Shown: positions 44,006 through 53,152 of the stretch, one piece after another
Position numbering within the stretch: the first letter of the stretch is position 1
Layout of the letters: every line of letters begins with the position of its first letter
Assembly: GCA_965222105.1 (NCBI GenBank)
Contig: CBDCTQ010000059.1
Span: 1 to 64,000, forward strand
Source of the DNA: CALGLS01 sp965222105
GTDB taxonomy: Bacteria > Bacteroidota > Bacteroidia > Chitinophagales > Saprospiraceae
Length of the DNA stretch: 64,000 nucleotides
Direction of reading: 5' to 3'
Made by a program: the position numbers and the translations under genes
The notes under the pieces: generated by a model
Databases searched by the model: none
The model's input: only the letters and a program-made list of their open reading frames with translations
Told to the model about the DNA's origin: nothing

Positions 44006-45694
44006 TCAGCTCTTCGTTTGCTCAATGCGTTTTATATTTAGTTGGAGGATGGACTGCTGGTTCCAATTGTTTTCCTGCAGGTTGAAGTAAATGTTGAATG
44101 GACTTGCTTCCTGAAGGATGGAAAGCGACTGGGGCTGGTTGAAAGCAATACATTTAAAAGGATCTGACTCGTTTTGAGTAACCCTGAATTGCAGATGTCG
44201 TTTTTTCAATAGCCGGGGGGTATCGTACAATTCGACGTTGGTTGCCAGGAAAACGGGGTTGCGGTTGCCCGGCCCAAAGGGGGCAAACCGACGGAGGGTT
44301 TGGTAAAACGCGGGCATTATTTTATTCAGTGGAAGCAGGGTCGTATAGGGCAGCGTAGGAGGAGGGGGTGGCTGATCTTGCAACAATAGTTCTACTTTTT
44401 CTTTGAGGGCGGGTACATTTTCGATGGGAAGGGTCAGGCCGGCGGCGTGCTGGTGGCCGCCATAAGTGGTCAGCAACTCGGCGCACTGACCGATGATGTG
44501 ACTGATGTCGACCCCGGCTATGGAACGGGCCGACCCCACCGCCTGTCCGTTGCTTTCTGCCAGCACAACGGCTGGCTTGCGAAAGCGCTCCACGAGGCGG
44601 CTGGCTGCAATGCCGACAATGCCCTTGTGCCACTGGGGTTGAAACAAGACGATCCCTTTGGTGTCGGGTGATTCCTGTTGCAGCAATTCGGTGGCTTCTT
44701 TTACTGTCCTTTGATCGATGGATTTGCGGGTTTCATTTTGGTGTTGGAGCAGTACGGCGAGGTGGTTGGCTTCTGTTTCGTTTTGCGCCAGCAGTAGGCG
44801 TACCGACTCGCGGGCATCGCCCAGTCTGCCGGCGGCATTGATCATGGGCCCCAGGCCAAACACCAGGTCGCTGACGGAGAGGGGTGTGCCGCGTTGGCTT
44901 ATCTGCAATAATGCGTTGAAGCCATGCCGTTGGGTTTGCTCCAATTGTTGAAGGCCGAAATGCACCAATACCCTGTTTTCGCCGGTCAGGGGTACAATGT
45001 CGCAGGCTGTAGCGGTGGCTACGAAGTCGAGCAAAGAATAGTATGATTCCTCCGGCCATTGGTTGGCCATGCAAAGTGCCTGGATGAGTTTGAAACCGAT
45101 GCCACAGCCACAGATGCCGTCGTAGGGATACTTGCAGTTGGCCTGTTTGGGGTTGAGGATGGCAAGGGCTTCCGGCAGTTCATTGCCCGGCAGGTGGTGG
45201 TCGCAGATGATGGTGTCGATGCCATGCTTTTTGGCCAAAGCCACCTGGTCGATGGCCCGGATACCGCAGTCGATGGCGAGGAGGAGGTCGATGTTGTGGT
45301 CGATGGCGAAATGGATGCCCTCATTGGAGATGCCATACCCCTCGCGGTATCGATCCGGGATGTAGTACTGTATTTGGGAGGAATGGTCGCTCAAAAAGGA
45401 ATGCATCATGGCGACAGAGCTGACACCGTCGACATCGTAATCGCCGTAGATGAGGATGGACTGCCCCTGGTCCAGTGCCCGGTTGAGGCGGCCCACGGCG
45501 GTGTACATGTCTTTCATCAGGAAGGGGTCGTGGAGATGGTCCAGGTCGGGGTGGAAGAATTGGTGGGCCCCGGCGGCAGTAGTGATGCCACGCTGGAGGA
45601 GTAGGTTGCAGAACAACTCGTCGAGGCCGGTGGCTCGTTGCAATTCAGCCAGTGCAAACGCATCCACCGGAGCGTTTTGCTTCAGTTTTGTCAT
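44006..45694 (-). CDS. recJ: Single-stranded-DNA-specific exonuclease RecJ
   Basis: 562 residues. 5'-3' exonuclease acting on single-stranded DNA in recombination and mismatch repair. DHH-family metal motifs: D-Y-D-V-D-G-V-S-S (II), D-C-G (III area), C-D-H-H-L-P-G-N (the DHH motif) and the DHHA1 signature Y-G-G-H-Q-H-A-A-G-L. An OB-type C-terminal domain follows. Length is normal. The promoter region at 45773-45806 holds a dispersed motif and a TATCTTTG box. Confidence 0.95.
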   Translation of the reverse strand: MTKLKQNAPVDAFALAELQRATGLDELFCNLLLQRGITTAAGAHQFFHPDLDHLHDPFLMKDMYTAVGRLNRALDQGQSILIYGDYDVDGVSSVAMMHSFLSDHSSQIQYYIPDRYREGYGISNEGIHFAIDHNIDLLLAIDCGIRAIDQVALAKKHGIDTIICDHHLPGNELPEALAILNPKQANCKYPYDGICGCGIGFKLIQALCMANQWPEESYYSLLDFVATATACDIVPLTGENRVLVHFGLQQLEQTQRHGFNALLQISQRGTPLSVSDLVFGLGPMINAAGRLGDARESVRLLLAQNETEANHLAVLLQHQNETRKSIDQRTVKEATELLQQESPDTKGIVLFQPQWHKGIVGIAASRLVERFRKPAVVLAESNGQAVGSARSIAGVDISHIIGQCAELLTTYGGHQHAAGLTLPIENVPALKEKVELLLQDQPPPPPTLPYTTLLPLNKIMPAFYQTLRRFAPFGPGNRNPVFLATNVELYDTPRLLKKRHLQFRVTQNESDPFKCIAFNQPQSLSILQEASPFNIYFNLQENNWNQQSILQLNIKRIEQTKS

Positions 45695-45772
45695 AGTAAT
45701 CAGGAGTTAAGGGACACCGAAATCAGGCTTTCTTTCTTTGTGAGTAAAGCTCAAAAAACAACTTCCCTTTTT

Positions 45773-45806
45773 CAAAGATAGCGGAAATTTATTTTTCGAG
45801 CGAGCC
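45773..45806 (-). promoter_or_regulatory. recJ upstream element: dispersed GGCTCGCTCGAAA motif with -7 box (locus A)
   Basis: Read on minus, GGCTCGCTCGAAAAAT...TTCCGC runs into TATCTTTG (45780-45773), an exact -7 box about 80 bp before recJ. It closely matches locus B at 16339-16372. The rest of the 305-bp gap to 45999 is AT-rich and holds the promoter of the next rightward gene. Confidence 0.5.
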
Positions 45807-45920
45807 TTCCCCTAATATTTTGTATGTTTTTTGCGAAAGCAAGAATATGAAAATTAGTTTATATTTGTTATTGTTTAATCAAAATGGCAATAGCTGGCAA
45901 TACCATTGGTCTTGAATTTG

Positions 45921-45951
45921 TTGTTTGATTAGAAACTTATTTATATTTTTG
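45921..45951 (+). promoter_or_regulatory. Promoter of the TlpA/TonB pair
   Basis: TTG at 45921-45923, a 20-bp spacer, then TATTTTTG at 45944-45951, a good Bacteroidota-type promoter. It is 48 bp before the start codon at 46000. Confidence 0.55.
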
Positions 45952-45999
45952 ATCCCCGCCATGTGCAAGCCATAGCCCCGGATACAGATCGCGAATTTA

Positions 46000-47457
46000 A
46001 TGTACCAGACAATGAACCTGAAGTGCTGTATTTTACTGTTTATAATCGCTGTATTTTGTGCAAACTCCTCTATAATCGGTCAGGCCAACACCTTGGTGAT
46101 GGGGCAGATGAACCAACACAACAAGTTGGTTAAAACGGTTGAACTTCATGTCAATAACCGATACATCGACAATGAAATAGAGATATTCGAGTCCAATTTG
46201 CTGGCCGACGGCAGTTTTGCTTTTGCGGTTAATGTAGTAGAACCTCAGTATGCGACTTTTCGGTATTCTCAAAACAAGGTGCTGGTATATCTGGAACCCA
46301 ATGATACCTTGGTCATCTATGGCGAAGGCCCTTCTTTTCCGTTCAGCACTGCTTTTTCCGGAAGGGGCGGAGCCAACAATCGCTATCTGTACAAATACCT
46401 CGATCGGCACCCCAAAGAACTCAATCCGTTTAAACTTCTTCAGTATCGCAAAGGCAACTACTGGTACTACGTCGATGTGGATATGGACAATAAGATGAAG
46501 AACAATCACCCCGAGGCTTTTTACAAAATGTTGTTGTTGAAGAAGGAGCAGGCGTTGATGGACCTGGAGTTTAACGTCGCCAACCAACCTGGGTATTTGA
46601 GTGATTCGTTTAAAGAATTTTTGTCTGCGGAGATCATTTACGATTGGGCATATCATTTGATGCTCTATGGTTCGGTGTTGAAAAACAAACATAAATTGAC
46701 TGATGAGTGGTTTTCCTTCCTTGACGAAGTACCCATCAATAGCAAAATGATTGGCAATTACCGTTACCGTGATTTCCTGATGGCCTATTTCAACTACCTC
46801 ATCACTAAAGAAATCGATCAACCCCAAAACCCTTATCTGAAGCAATACGAACTGGCCACCCAATTGATGACCGGGAGGCCCCAGGCTTTTGTCCAATCGG
46901 AATTGATCTTTAAGAGCTTTGCAGCCAAAAACATGGAAGAATTGCTGGACCGGTATTGGGATTTTGTGCGAAACACCGACTACCCCGAATTCAATGACAA
47001 AGTAGTGGCCGCCTATGAAAAAGCATTGAAACAAACCGTCGGGGCACCTGCACCCGATTTTAAACTGAATGACGAACTGGGCAGAGTCGTTACCCTAAGC
47101 AACTACCGTGGGCAAGTGGTGTTGCTCAACTTCTGGGCCAGTTGGTGCCGCCCCTGCATGGCGAAAATGAGGATGATGCAGCCCATTGAAGAAGAGTTGA
47201 AATCGAAGGGCGTGGTGTTTATGAACGTCTCTCTCGACCGGAATGAAAGCGACTGGAAAAGAGCCATCCAAAGCGGCGATTTTGGCGGAGTGCATCTTCT
47301 CGCCAATGGAGATATTGACTCGCAGGTGGCTACCGATTACGAAGTGCGCATACTTCCCCAATATTTCCTCATCAACAAAGAAGGCCAATTTGCTGAAAAG
47401 CCCGAAAAATTTAAACCCGAAGACCTGAAACTGACACTGAACCGCCTTTCGAGATAG
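46000..47457 (+). CDS. Secreted TlpA-family thioredoxin-like protein
   Basis: 485 residues; the ATG at 46012 is an alternative start. The signal peptide ends near S-I-I-G-Q-A. Residues 25-330 are a mixed beta then helical region resembling the N-terminal part of Bacteroidota TlpA-like proteins with a DUF4369-type beta domain (inference). The C-terminal 135 residues are a thioredoxin domain with W-A-S-W-C-R-P-C-M-A-K, so the redox pair is Cys-Arg-Pro-Cys, and the cis-Pro in I-L-P-Q-Y. It acts in the periplasm. Both cysteines are present, so it should be active. Confidence 0.87.
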   Translation: MYQTMNLKCCILLFIIAVFCANSSIIGQANTLVMGQMNQHNKLVKTVELHVNNRYIDNEIEIFESNLLADGSFAFAVNVVEPQYATFRYSQNKVLVYLEPNDTLVIYGEGPSFPFSTAFSGRGGANNRYLYKYLDRHPKELNPFKLLQYRKGNYWYYVDVDMDNKMKNNHPEAFYKMLLLKKEQALMDLEFNVANQPGYLSDSFKEFLSAEIIYDWAYHLMLYGSVLKNKHKLTDEWFSFLDEVPINSKMIGNYRYRDFLMAYFNYLITKEIDQPQNPYLKQYELATQLMTGRPQAFVQSELIFKSFAAKNMEELLDRYWDFVRNTDYPEFNDKVVAAYEKALKQTVGAPAPDFKLNDELGRVVTLSNYRGQVVLLNFWASWCRPCMAKMRMMQPIEEELKSKGVVFMNVSLDRNESDWKRAIQSGDFGGVHLLANGDIDSQVATDYEVRILPQYFLINKEGQFAEKPEKFKPEDLKLTLNRLSR

Positions 47458-47496
47458 GCCAATAAACAGCACCAAGTTGCTAATTCAATTAATACT

Positions 47497-48255
47497 ATGA
47501 CCCGGATACAATTATTTTTTATAACAATATTTTTACTTTTCAGTGCCTACCTGGTTGCTCAGCCATCCGATGATATCGCCACCACTGCCGAGCAAATGCC
47601 CTATTTTGAAGGTTGTCAGAACCTGGAAAACGGTACAGAAGACAAGCGCAATTGTTCCAACGAAAAACTGATCGCGTTTATAAGCGACAACGTTACCTAC
47701 CCGGAAGAAGCCCTGCAGAGCGGCGTAGAAGGTACCGTCTTGGTGCAGTTTGTGGTAAACACCCGTGGAAAAATCGAAAACCCCACCATTCTTCGCGACA
47801 TTGGGGGTGCTTGTGGCAAAGAAGCGATTCGCATGGTCCGCCTGATGCCCGATTGGGAACCGGCCCTCGACCAGGGGCAGCCCGTTGCCGTCAGGCTGAA
47901 TTTGCCCGTAACGTTTTCATTGAACGACGCCAACTATCAGCTTGCCAGCAAATACCAGATCCAGTGGGGCAACCTCAGCGGTAAACGCACCTCGCGGGAA
48001 GAACTAAAATCCCACCTCCTTAAGAAGCTCTTCGTCCGCGATGAATATGGCGACGAGGTGAGCATCAGCAGCCTGACCTTTGCTTACCATAAGAACCGCT
48101 ACTACACCGAGCAAACCAGCACCGGAAAGATCACCTCTAAAATGGCCCGACTCATCAAAAAGGTGAAAAAAGGAGGTACTTTTACGATCATCGCCACTGT
48201 GCTACGGGAGGGAAGTATTGTGGAGGTGGAACGGGATTTTGAGGTGGCGGGGTGA
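47497..48255 (+). CDS. Periplasmic protein with TonB C-terminal-like domain
   Basis: 252 residues with a signal peptide (MTRIQLFFITIFLLFSAYLVAQ). The domain at about 60-145 matches the TonB C-terminal fold: Y-P-E-E-A-L-Q-S-G-V-E-G-T-V-L-V-Q-F-V-V-N-T-R-G, then I-L-R-D-I-G-G-A-C-G-K-E-A-I-R-M-V and V-R-L-N-L-P-V-T-F. The last 90 residues form a second small domain (E-V-S-I-S-S-L-T-F-A-Y...K-K-G-G-T-F-T-I-I-A) that vaguely recalls the GldM C-terminus. There is no inner-membrane anchor or proline-rich linker, so it is not a classical energy transducer. It is 39 bp downstream of the TlpA-like gene, probably the same transcript. Confidence 0.78.
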   Translation: MTRIQLFFITIFLLFSAYLVAQPSDDIATTAEQMPYFEGCQNLENGTEDKRNCSNEKLIAFISDNVTYPEEALQSGVEGTVLVQFVVNTRGKIENPTILRDIGGACGKEAIRMVRLMPDWEPALDQGQPVAVRLNLPVTFSLNDANYQLASKYQIQWGNLSGKRTSREELKSHLLKKLFVRDEYGDEVSISSLTFAYHKNRYYTEQTSTGKITSKMARLIKKVKKGGTFTIIATVLREGSIVEVERDFEVAG

Positions 48256-48266
48256 GGAGCATCGAA

Positions 48267-48313
48267 GTCACAGACTTCGACGAACGTGGGGTCACAGACT
48301 TCGACGAACGTGG
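48267..48313 (+). repeat. 24-bp direct repeat, two copies
   Basis: GTCACAGACTTCGACGAACG plus TGGG occurs at 48267-48290 and again from 48291. Each copy includes part of an inverted CGAAGTC/GACTTCG pair, so the transcript could fold after the TonB-like gene. Confidence 0.7.
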
Positions 48314-48498
48314 TTTCCGCGTGTGCCTCGATCCCCTGAAAGGAAAGTCCGCCATTCTACCTGACCGGTAGGCAGGCAACCCAAACGTAATTTCAGCCCA
48401 GAGTGCTATCGGTGTTTAAAGACAATAGGCTTTTTGGCCCCTGGCAATGGCAAGAAATTCGGCAGTGTTCAGAAATTTCGCTTACCTATCGCTTTATC

Positions 48499-50520
48499 TT
48501 ACAAATCTTTCAATCGCTTTTTCAGTCCCAGCATTTCGTCGCGGTGCTGAGCGGCGGTGATGAAGTCGAGGTCTTTGGCGGCAGCCTTCATTTTTCTTTC
48601 CGTTTCCAACAATAGTTTTTCGAGTTGTTCTCGGTTTAGGTAGCTGACTATGGGGTCGGCAGCCAGGTCGACGTTGTCTTCCTTTTCGATGTAGGCGCGT
48701 TTTCCTCCCCGGATGTCGAGGATGGATTTTTGGCTGAGAATTTCTTTCTTCGACTTGGTGACGGTGCGGGGGGTGATGTCGTGTTCGGTGTTGTAGGCTA
48801 TTTGAATGGAGCGTCGCCGGTTGGTTTCGTCGATGGTGCGCTGCATGGAGTCGGTCATCTTGTCGGCATAAAAGATGACCAGGCCATTGACGTTGCGGGC
48901 TGCCCGCCCTGCGGTTTGCGTAAGCGACCGGGCATTGCGCAAGAAGCCCTCCTTGTCGGCATCCAGGATGGCTACCAGCGATACTTCGGGCAGGTCCAAT
49001 CCTTCCCGCAGCAGGTTGACACCGATGAGTACATCGAACTCTCCCAGGCGCAGGTTTCGCAATATTTCTACCCGTTCTAATGTGTCTACCTCAGAGTGGA
49101 TGTAGGTGCATCGCACGTTGAGTTTAGCCATGTACTTACTCAGTTCTTCGGCCATGCGTTTGGTAAGGGTCGTGATGAGCACCCGTTCCTTTCGCTGGAT
49201 ACGCTCGTCGACTTCATCTAGCAGGTCGTCTACCTGGTTGATGCTGGGGCGCACTTCAATGGGAGGGTCGAGGAGTCCGGTAGGACGGATAACCTGCTCT
49301 ACGATCACACCACCGGTTTGTTCGAGTTCGTAGTCGGCGGGGGTGGCACTTACGTAAATGACCTGGTTGAGGAGGCCTTCGAATTCGCCAAAGTTGAGGG
49401 GGCGATTGTCCATGGCAGAAGGTAGGCGAAAGCCGTAATTGACTAGATTGAGTTTGCGGGCCCGGTCGCCGCCCCACATGCCGCGCACCTGTGGAACGGT
49501 GACGTGGCTCTCGTCAATGATCATCAGGTAGTCGTCGGGAAAATAGTCGAGCAGGCAGAAGGGCCGGGTGCCGGGTTCGCGGCCGTCGAAGAAGCGGGAG
49601 TAATTTTCCACGCCGTTGCAGTATCCGAGTTCCTTGAGCATTTCGATGTCGAAATTGACGCGTTCTTTAATGCGGTGCGCTTCGATGACCCTGTTTTCCG
49701 ACTCGAAGTATTTGACCTGTTCGTAGAGTTCGTCCTGGATATCGTTGATGATGCTGTGTATCCGGCCTTTGGGGGCGACGTAGAGGTTGGCGGGAAAGAT
49801 GGCTGCGCTCGACATTTGTTCGATCCGTTTGCCGGAAACGGTTTCGATCCGTTCGATCGATTCTATTTCATCGTCGAAGAAAACGACGCGGTATCCGTAT
49901 TCCACATATGGCAGGTTGATATCTACGGTGTCGCCACGAACGCGGAAGGTAGCTCTTGCAAAATCGATATCGGTTCGGGAATAGAGGCTGTCGACGAGCT
50001 CGCGCAGGAAGGTATTTCGCGTAAGCTTCATACCGGGTTCCAGCCGGATGATGCTGCCTTTGTAATCGTCGGGGTTGCCCATGCCGTAGATGCAGGATAC
50101 GGAGGCGACGATGATGACGTCGCGTCGTCCTGAAAGAAGAGAGGAGGTAGCCCGGAGGCGCAGCTTGTCGACTTCTTCGTTGATGAGCAGGTCTTTTTCG
50201 ATGTAGGTATCGTTGACGGTGATATAGGCTTCGGGCTGATAATAGTCGTAGTACGATACAAAATATTCGACGGCGTTGTCGGGGAAAAACTCGCAGAACT
50301 CGGCGTATAGTTGTGCTGTAAGTGTCTTGTTGTGGGAGAGGATGAGTGTTGGCCGGTTGAGTGCCTGAATGACGTTGGCCATGGTGAATGTTTTGCCGGA
50401 GCCGGTAACACCGAGGAGGCATTGGGCGTATTCACCGTTTTCGACACCCTCCACTAATTGTTGGATGGCGGAGGGTTGGTCGCCAGTGGGGGAGAATGGA
50501 GAGGTTAGGTTGAAGGACAT
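48499..50520 (-). CDS. uvrB: Excinuclease ABC subunit B
   Basis: 673 residues, full length. UvrB is the helicase-like damage-verification subunit that recruits UvrC. Motifs: Walker A V-T-G-S-G-K-T-F-T, the beta-hairpin region Y-Y-D-Y-Y-Q-P-E-A-Y, Walker B area D-E-S-H-V-T, S-A-T-P-A-D-Y-E, R-A-A-R-N-V-N-G, and a C-terminal UVR motif (D-F-I-T-A-A-Q-H-R-D-E-M). All are intact. Its stop lies 124 bp from the BglII-like gene region on the same strand. Confidence 0.98.
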   Translation of the reverse strand: MSFNLTSPFSPTGDQPSAIQQLVEGVENGEYAQCLLGVTGSGKTFTMANVIQALNRPTLILSHNKTLTAQLYAEFCEFFPDNAVEYFVSYYDYYQPEAYITVNDTYIEKDLLINEEVDKLRLRATSSLLSGRRDVIIVASVSCIYGMGNPDDYKGSIIRLEPGMKLTRNTFLRELVDSLYSRTDIDFARATFRVRGDTVDINLPYVEYGYRVVFFDDEIESIERIETVSGKRIEQMSSAAIFPANLYVAPKGRIHSIINDIQDELYEQVKYFESENRVIEAHRIKERVNFDIEMLKELGYCNGVENYSRFFDGREPGTRPFCLLDYFPDDYLMIIDESHVTVPQVRGMWGGDRARKLNLVNYGFRLPSAMDNRPLNFGEFEGLLNQVIYVSATPADYELEQTGGVIVEQVIRPTGLLDPPIEVRPSINQVDDLLDEVDERIQRKERVLITTLTKRMAEELSKYMAKLNVRCTYIHSEVDTLERVEILRNLRLGEFDVLIGVNLLREGLDLPEVSLVAILDADKEGFLRNARSLTQTAGRAARNVNGLVIFYADKMTDSMQRTIDETNRRRSIQIAYNTEHDITPRTVTKSKKEILSQKSILDIRGGKRAYIEKEDNVDLAADPIVSYLNREQLEKLLLETERKMKAAAKDLDFITAAQHRDEMLGLKKRLKDL

Positions 50521-50646
50521 GGGGAACTGGATGTTTTTTGACTTAGGTGTATTTTTATGGTTTTTCTACCTCTGTCTGTTCCCGATACGAATTGTGACGG
50601 GTTGTCAGGCAATAATCCCGTGAAGCAGATAGTCAGAGGCGGTTTT

Positions 50647-51258
50647 TTATTCTATTCCAAGGATCAGTAAGGGTACGGGTGGACTTGTTCTTCCTTGTCT
50701 CATTACGTTGTAAACTTCACCTTCGTAATAGGCAACTCCGCTGGACATCTGCGATTGCATTTTTTTGGTAGGCAAAATTTCAACGCCAACGTTGATTACA
50801 CCTCCCGAATAAAACAGCATGTGTTTGACAAAAAGATCGTACGCAACAAACGCATACTTTCCAAACTGAACTTCGATGGCAATTTTATCTTTCACAAAAT
50901 CAGTTTGGTTATAACTGAATATTGGTTCGTTTTCCCCATGTTCAGCTAAAAACTTTTTTTGAGATTTTATAGGCATTGAAATGCTTTGCTCCATCAAGTC
51001 TCTGTCGAGTGTGATGTAATAGGAATACCTGCTTTCGGACCACCCCAACATTGAAAATTTCTGGTCAAAGATTTTATTCAAGTCTTTTGGACTGAAGAGG
51101 AGATTGTCTTTTTTTCGTTTTTCTTTGCTGACCTTTGTCTTATATTGTTCGGCATTAATGGTTGAAATCACTAATTTGATTTCATCGTAAAGATGGTTAT
51201 GATGGACGATGAGGTATTCTTCTCCATTCAGATGTGAGTATTTGTGTGCAATTTTCAT
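50647..51258 (-). CDS. Type II restriction endonuclease, BglII/BstYI family
   Basis: 203 residues. The catalytic core T-D-F-V-K-D-K-I-A-I-E-V-Q-F-G-K keeps the BglII pattern of Asp, eight residues, Glu-x-Gln (the metal and catalytic residues Asp84, Glu93, Gln95 in BglII). The following Y-A-F-V-A-Y-D-L and G-V-E-I-L-P-T-K-K-M...M-S-S-G-V-A-Y-Y-E-G are also family features. Relatives cut AGATCT (BglII) or RGATCY (BstYI); the exact site here cannot be read from sequence. It lies 11 bp after the methyltransferase gene on the same strand. Both genes are visibly more AT-rich than uvrB and pyrH on either side, suggesting horizontal gain. Confidence 0.85.
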   Translation of the reverse strand: MKIAHKYSHLNGEEYLIVHHNHLYDEIKLVISTINAEQYKTKVSKEKRKKDNLLFSPKDLNKIFDQKFSMLGWSESRYSYYITLDRDLMEQSISMPIKSQKKFLAEHGENEPIFSYNQTDFVKDKIAIEVQFGKYAFVAYDLFVKHMLFYSGGVINVGVEILPTKKMQSQMSSGVAYYEGEVYNVMRQGRTSPPVPLLILGIE

Positions 51259-51269
51259 TGGTTTTACCG

Positions 51270-52226
51270 CTATTGCTTAAATAAATTTCCATTTTTCCAT
51301 TCGGTTGGTGTTTGAGAAATTTTATCAGTAGGCTTAGGTTTGTGGATAGGCTTATTGATGGGTCTCAACTTTAGTTTCCCAGCTTTCAGTTTTTCTAACC
51401 GGTGATTAGCAATTTCTACGTATTTCTCTTCCTTGTCTATTCCGATAGCATTCCTATCGTTTTTAATGGCAGCGATTAGTGAAGAGCCTACTCCGGCATA
51501 TGGGTCTAATATCCAGCTTTCTCTGTTGGTCAAAGCCAAAATACATCTTTCCACCAGTTCAACCGGGAACTGGCAAGGGTGTTCTGTTTTTTCGGGATGA
51601 TTTGATTTGACATTTGGAATATTCCACAATTCTTTTTCCCAATCGCGTATTACAATTTCCCAAATATCTGATGGGTTTTTGCCTTTTGGATTGCCGGAGA
51701 GTTGTCCTTTTTTAGGTCCCTTAAAATGCCGCTTTCCCGGATATTTCGATGGCACCCGTACACTATCTAAATTAAAGGTATAGCCGTCGCTTTTGGTAAA
51801 CCAAAGGATTGTTTCATACCTTCCTGAAAAACGGTTGGAGGCATGAAGCCCATGACCGAAATGCCAGATGATTCTATTCCTAAGTTTTAGCCCATGCTGT
51901 TTAAAAATTTGGTAATAAAAAATATCTAATGGGAATACTTCTCCTTTATCAACATAATTTCCTACTTGCCAGCAAATACTGCCCTTGTCTGAAAGTACCC
52001 TTACAAGCTGCTCAATAATTGTTTCCTGGGACTCCAGATAGTCTTCAATCGACTTTTTGACTTCGTATTCTTTGCCGATGTTATAAGGTGGGGAGGAAAT
52101 GATTAGATCAAATTTACCCTGTTCAAGCTTTTTGATTTCTTCCAATGTGTCTCCGGTAATCATTTGGTAATTACACGGGTACAAGTCACTAATAAAGGAT
52201 GTAATTGGCTCGTTTCTCTCTTTCAT
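51270..52226 (-). CDS. DNA methyltransferase (beta class, probably N4-cytosine) of the restriction system
   Basis: 318 residues. The catalytic motif S-P-P-Y-N (motif IV) comes first and the SAM-binding motif L-D-P-Y-A-G-V-G-S-S (motif I) near the C-terminus, the beta-class order. SPPY is more usual for N4-cytosine enzymes, while N6-adenine enzymes mostly have DPPY/NPPY. It protects host DNA at the site of the adjacent BglII-like nuclease. The C-terminal tail is Lys/Pro-rich. It lies first in the pair, so protection would be made before restriction. Confidence 0.9.
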   Translation of the reverse strand: MKERNEPITSFISDLYPCNYQMITGDTLEEIKKLEQGKFDLIISSPPYNIGKEYEVKKSIEDYLESQETIIEQLVRVLSDKGSICWQVGNYVDKGEVFPLDIFYYQIFKQHGLKLRNRIIWHFGHGLHASNRFSGRYETILWFTKSDGYTFNLDSVRVPSKYPGKRHFKGPKKGQLSGNPKGKNPSDIWEIVIRDWEKELWNIPNVKSNHPEKTEHPCQFPVELVERCILALTNRESWILDPYAGVGSSLIAAIKNDRNAIGIDKEEKYVEIANHRLEKLKAGKLKLRPINKPIHKPKPTDKISQTPTEWKNGNLFKQ

Positions 52227-52339
52227 ATGGACGGCATTGTACGGGCATCAAAAAATCTTAATTCCAACACCACAAAATAAAAACATTTGTTTGAAAATGC
52301 CAAAAAAACTTACCAACATTTTTTCATAGAGAATCCGTC

Positions 52340-53053
52340 TTACCCCTCCACCAGTGTGCCCACTGGTTCTCCTTGTACGATCTTCCGCAGGTTTTCCTGC
52401 TTGTTGATGTCGAAGACAATGATGGGGATGTTGTTTTCCTGACAAAGGGTGAAGGCCGTCATATCCATTACGCTGAGGCCGAGGCTGATCACTTTTGCAA
52501 ATGAAAGACGATCAAACTTGGTGGCATTGGGATCCTTTTCCGGGTCGGCGGTATAGATTCCGTCCACACGGGTGCCTTTGAGGATGACGTCGGCGTCGAT
52601 TTCGTTGGCGCGGAGGGCGGCAGCAGAGTCGGTGGTGAAGTAGGGGCTTCCCGTACCGGCGGAAAAGATGACGACCCGGCCTTTTTCGAGGTGTCTGACA
52701 GCGCGACGGCGGATGTAGGGCTCGGCAATTTGTTTCATGTCGATGGCGCTGACCAGCCGGGTGTATACGCCATTGCTTTCGAGGGCACTTTGGAGGGCCA
52801 TGCCGTTGATGACGGTGGCGAGCATGCCCATATAATCGCCCTGTACCCGGTCGATGCCCGATTCGACGGCTTGCAATCCGCGGAAAATGTTACCACCACC
52901 TATTACGACCGCTACCTCGACGCCGGCGGAGGAGAGTTCTTTAATTTGCTCGGCATAGTGTTGGAGCATGGATGCTTCGATGCCGAATTTCTGTTTGCCC
53001 ATGAGGGATTCGCCACTTAGTTTTAGGAGGATTCTTTTGTATTTTATGTGCAT
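52340..53053 (-). CDS. pyrH: Uridylate kinase (UMP kinase)
   Basis: 237 residues from ATG 53053 (MHIKYKRILLKLSGESL); the frame extends upstream, but this start matches the family. Converts UMP to UDP using ATP and is regulated by GTP/UTP. Motifs: L-K-L-S-G-E-S-L, V-V-I-G-G-G-N-I-F-R-G, F-S-A-G-T-G-S-P-Y-F-T-T-D-S and K-G-T-R-V-D-G-I-Y. It is downstream of tsf (99 bp) in the rpsB-tsf-pyrH order common in bacteria. Confidence 0.97.
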   Translation of the reverse strand: MHIKYKRILLKLSGESLMGKQKFGIEASMLQHYAEQIKELSSAGVEVAVVIGGGNIFRGLQAVESGIDRVQGDYMGMLATVINGMALQSALESNGVYTRLVSAIDMKQIAEPYIRRRAVRHLEKGRVVIFSAGTGSPYFTTDSAAALRANEIDADVILKGTRVDGIYTADPEKDPNATKFDRLSFAKVISLGLSVMDMTAFTLCQENNIPIIVFDINKQENLRKIVQGEPVGTLVEG

Positions 53054-53152
53054 GGTCTCGAATATTAGTTGATTTTGTAAAAGTGGCTTGGCGATGGTCA
53101 AAAAAAAAGCGAATTAATCATCTTAATTCGCTTTTTTAAAATCCATCCTTCA

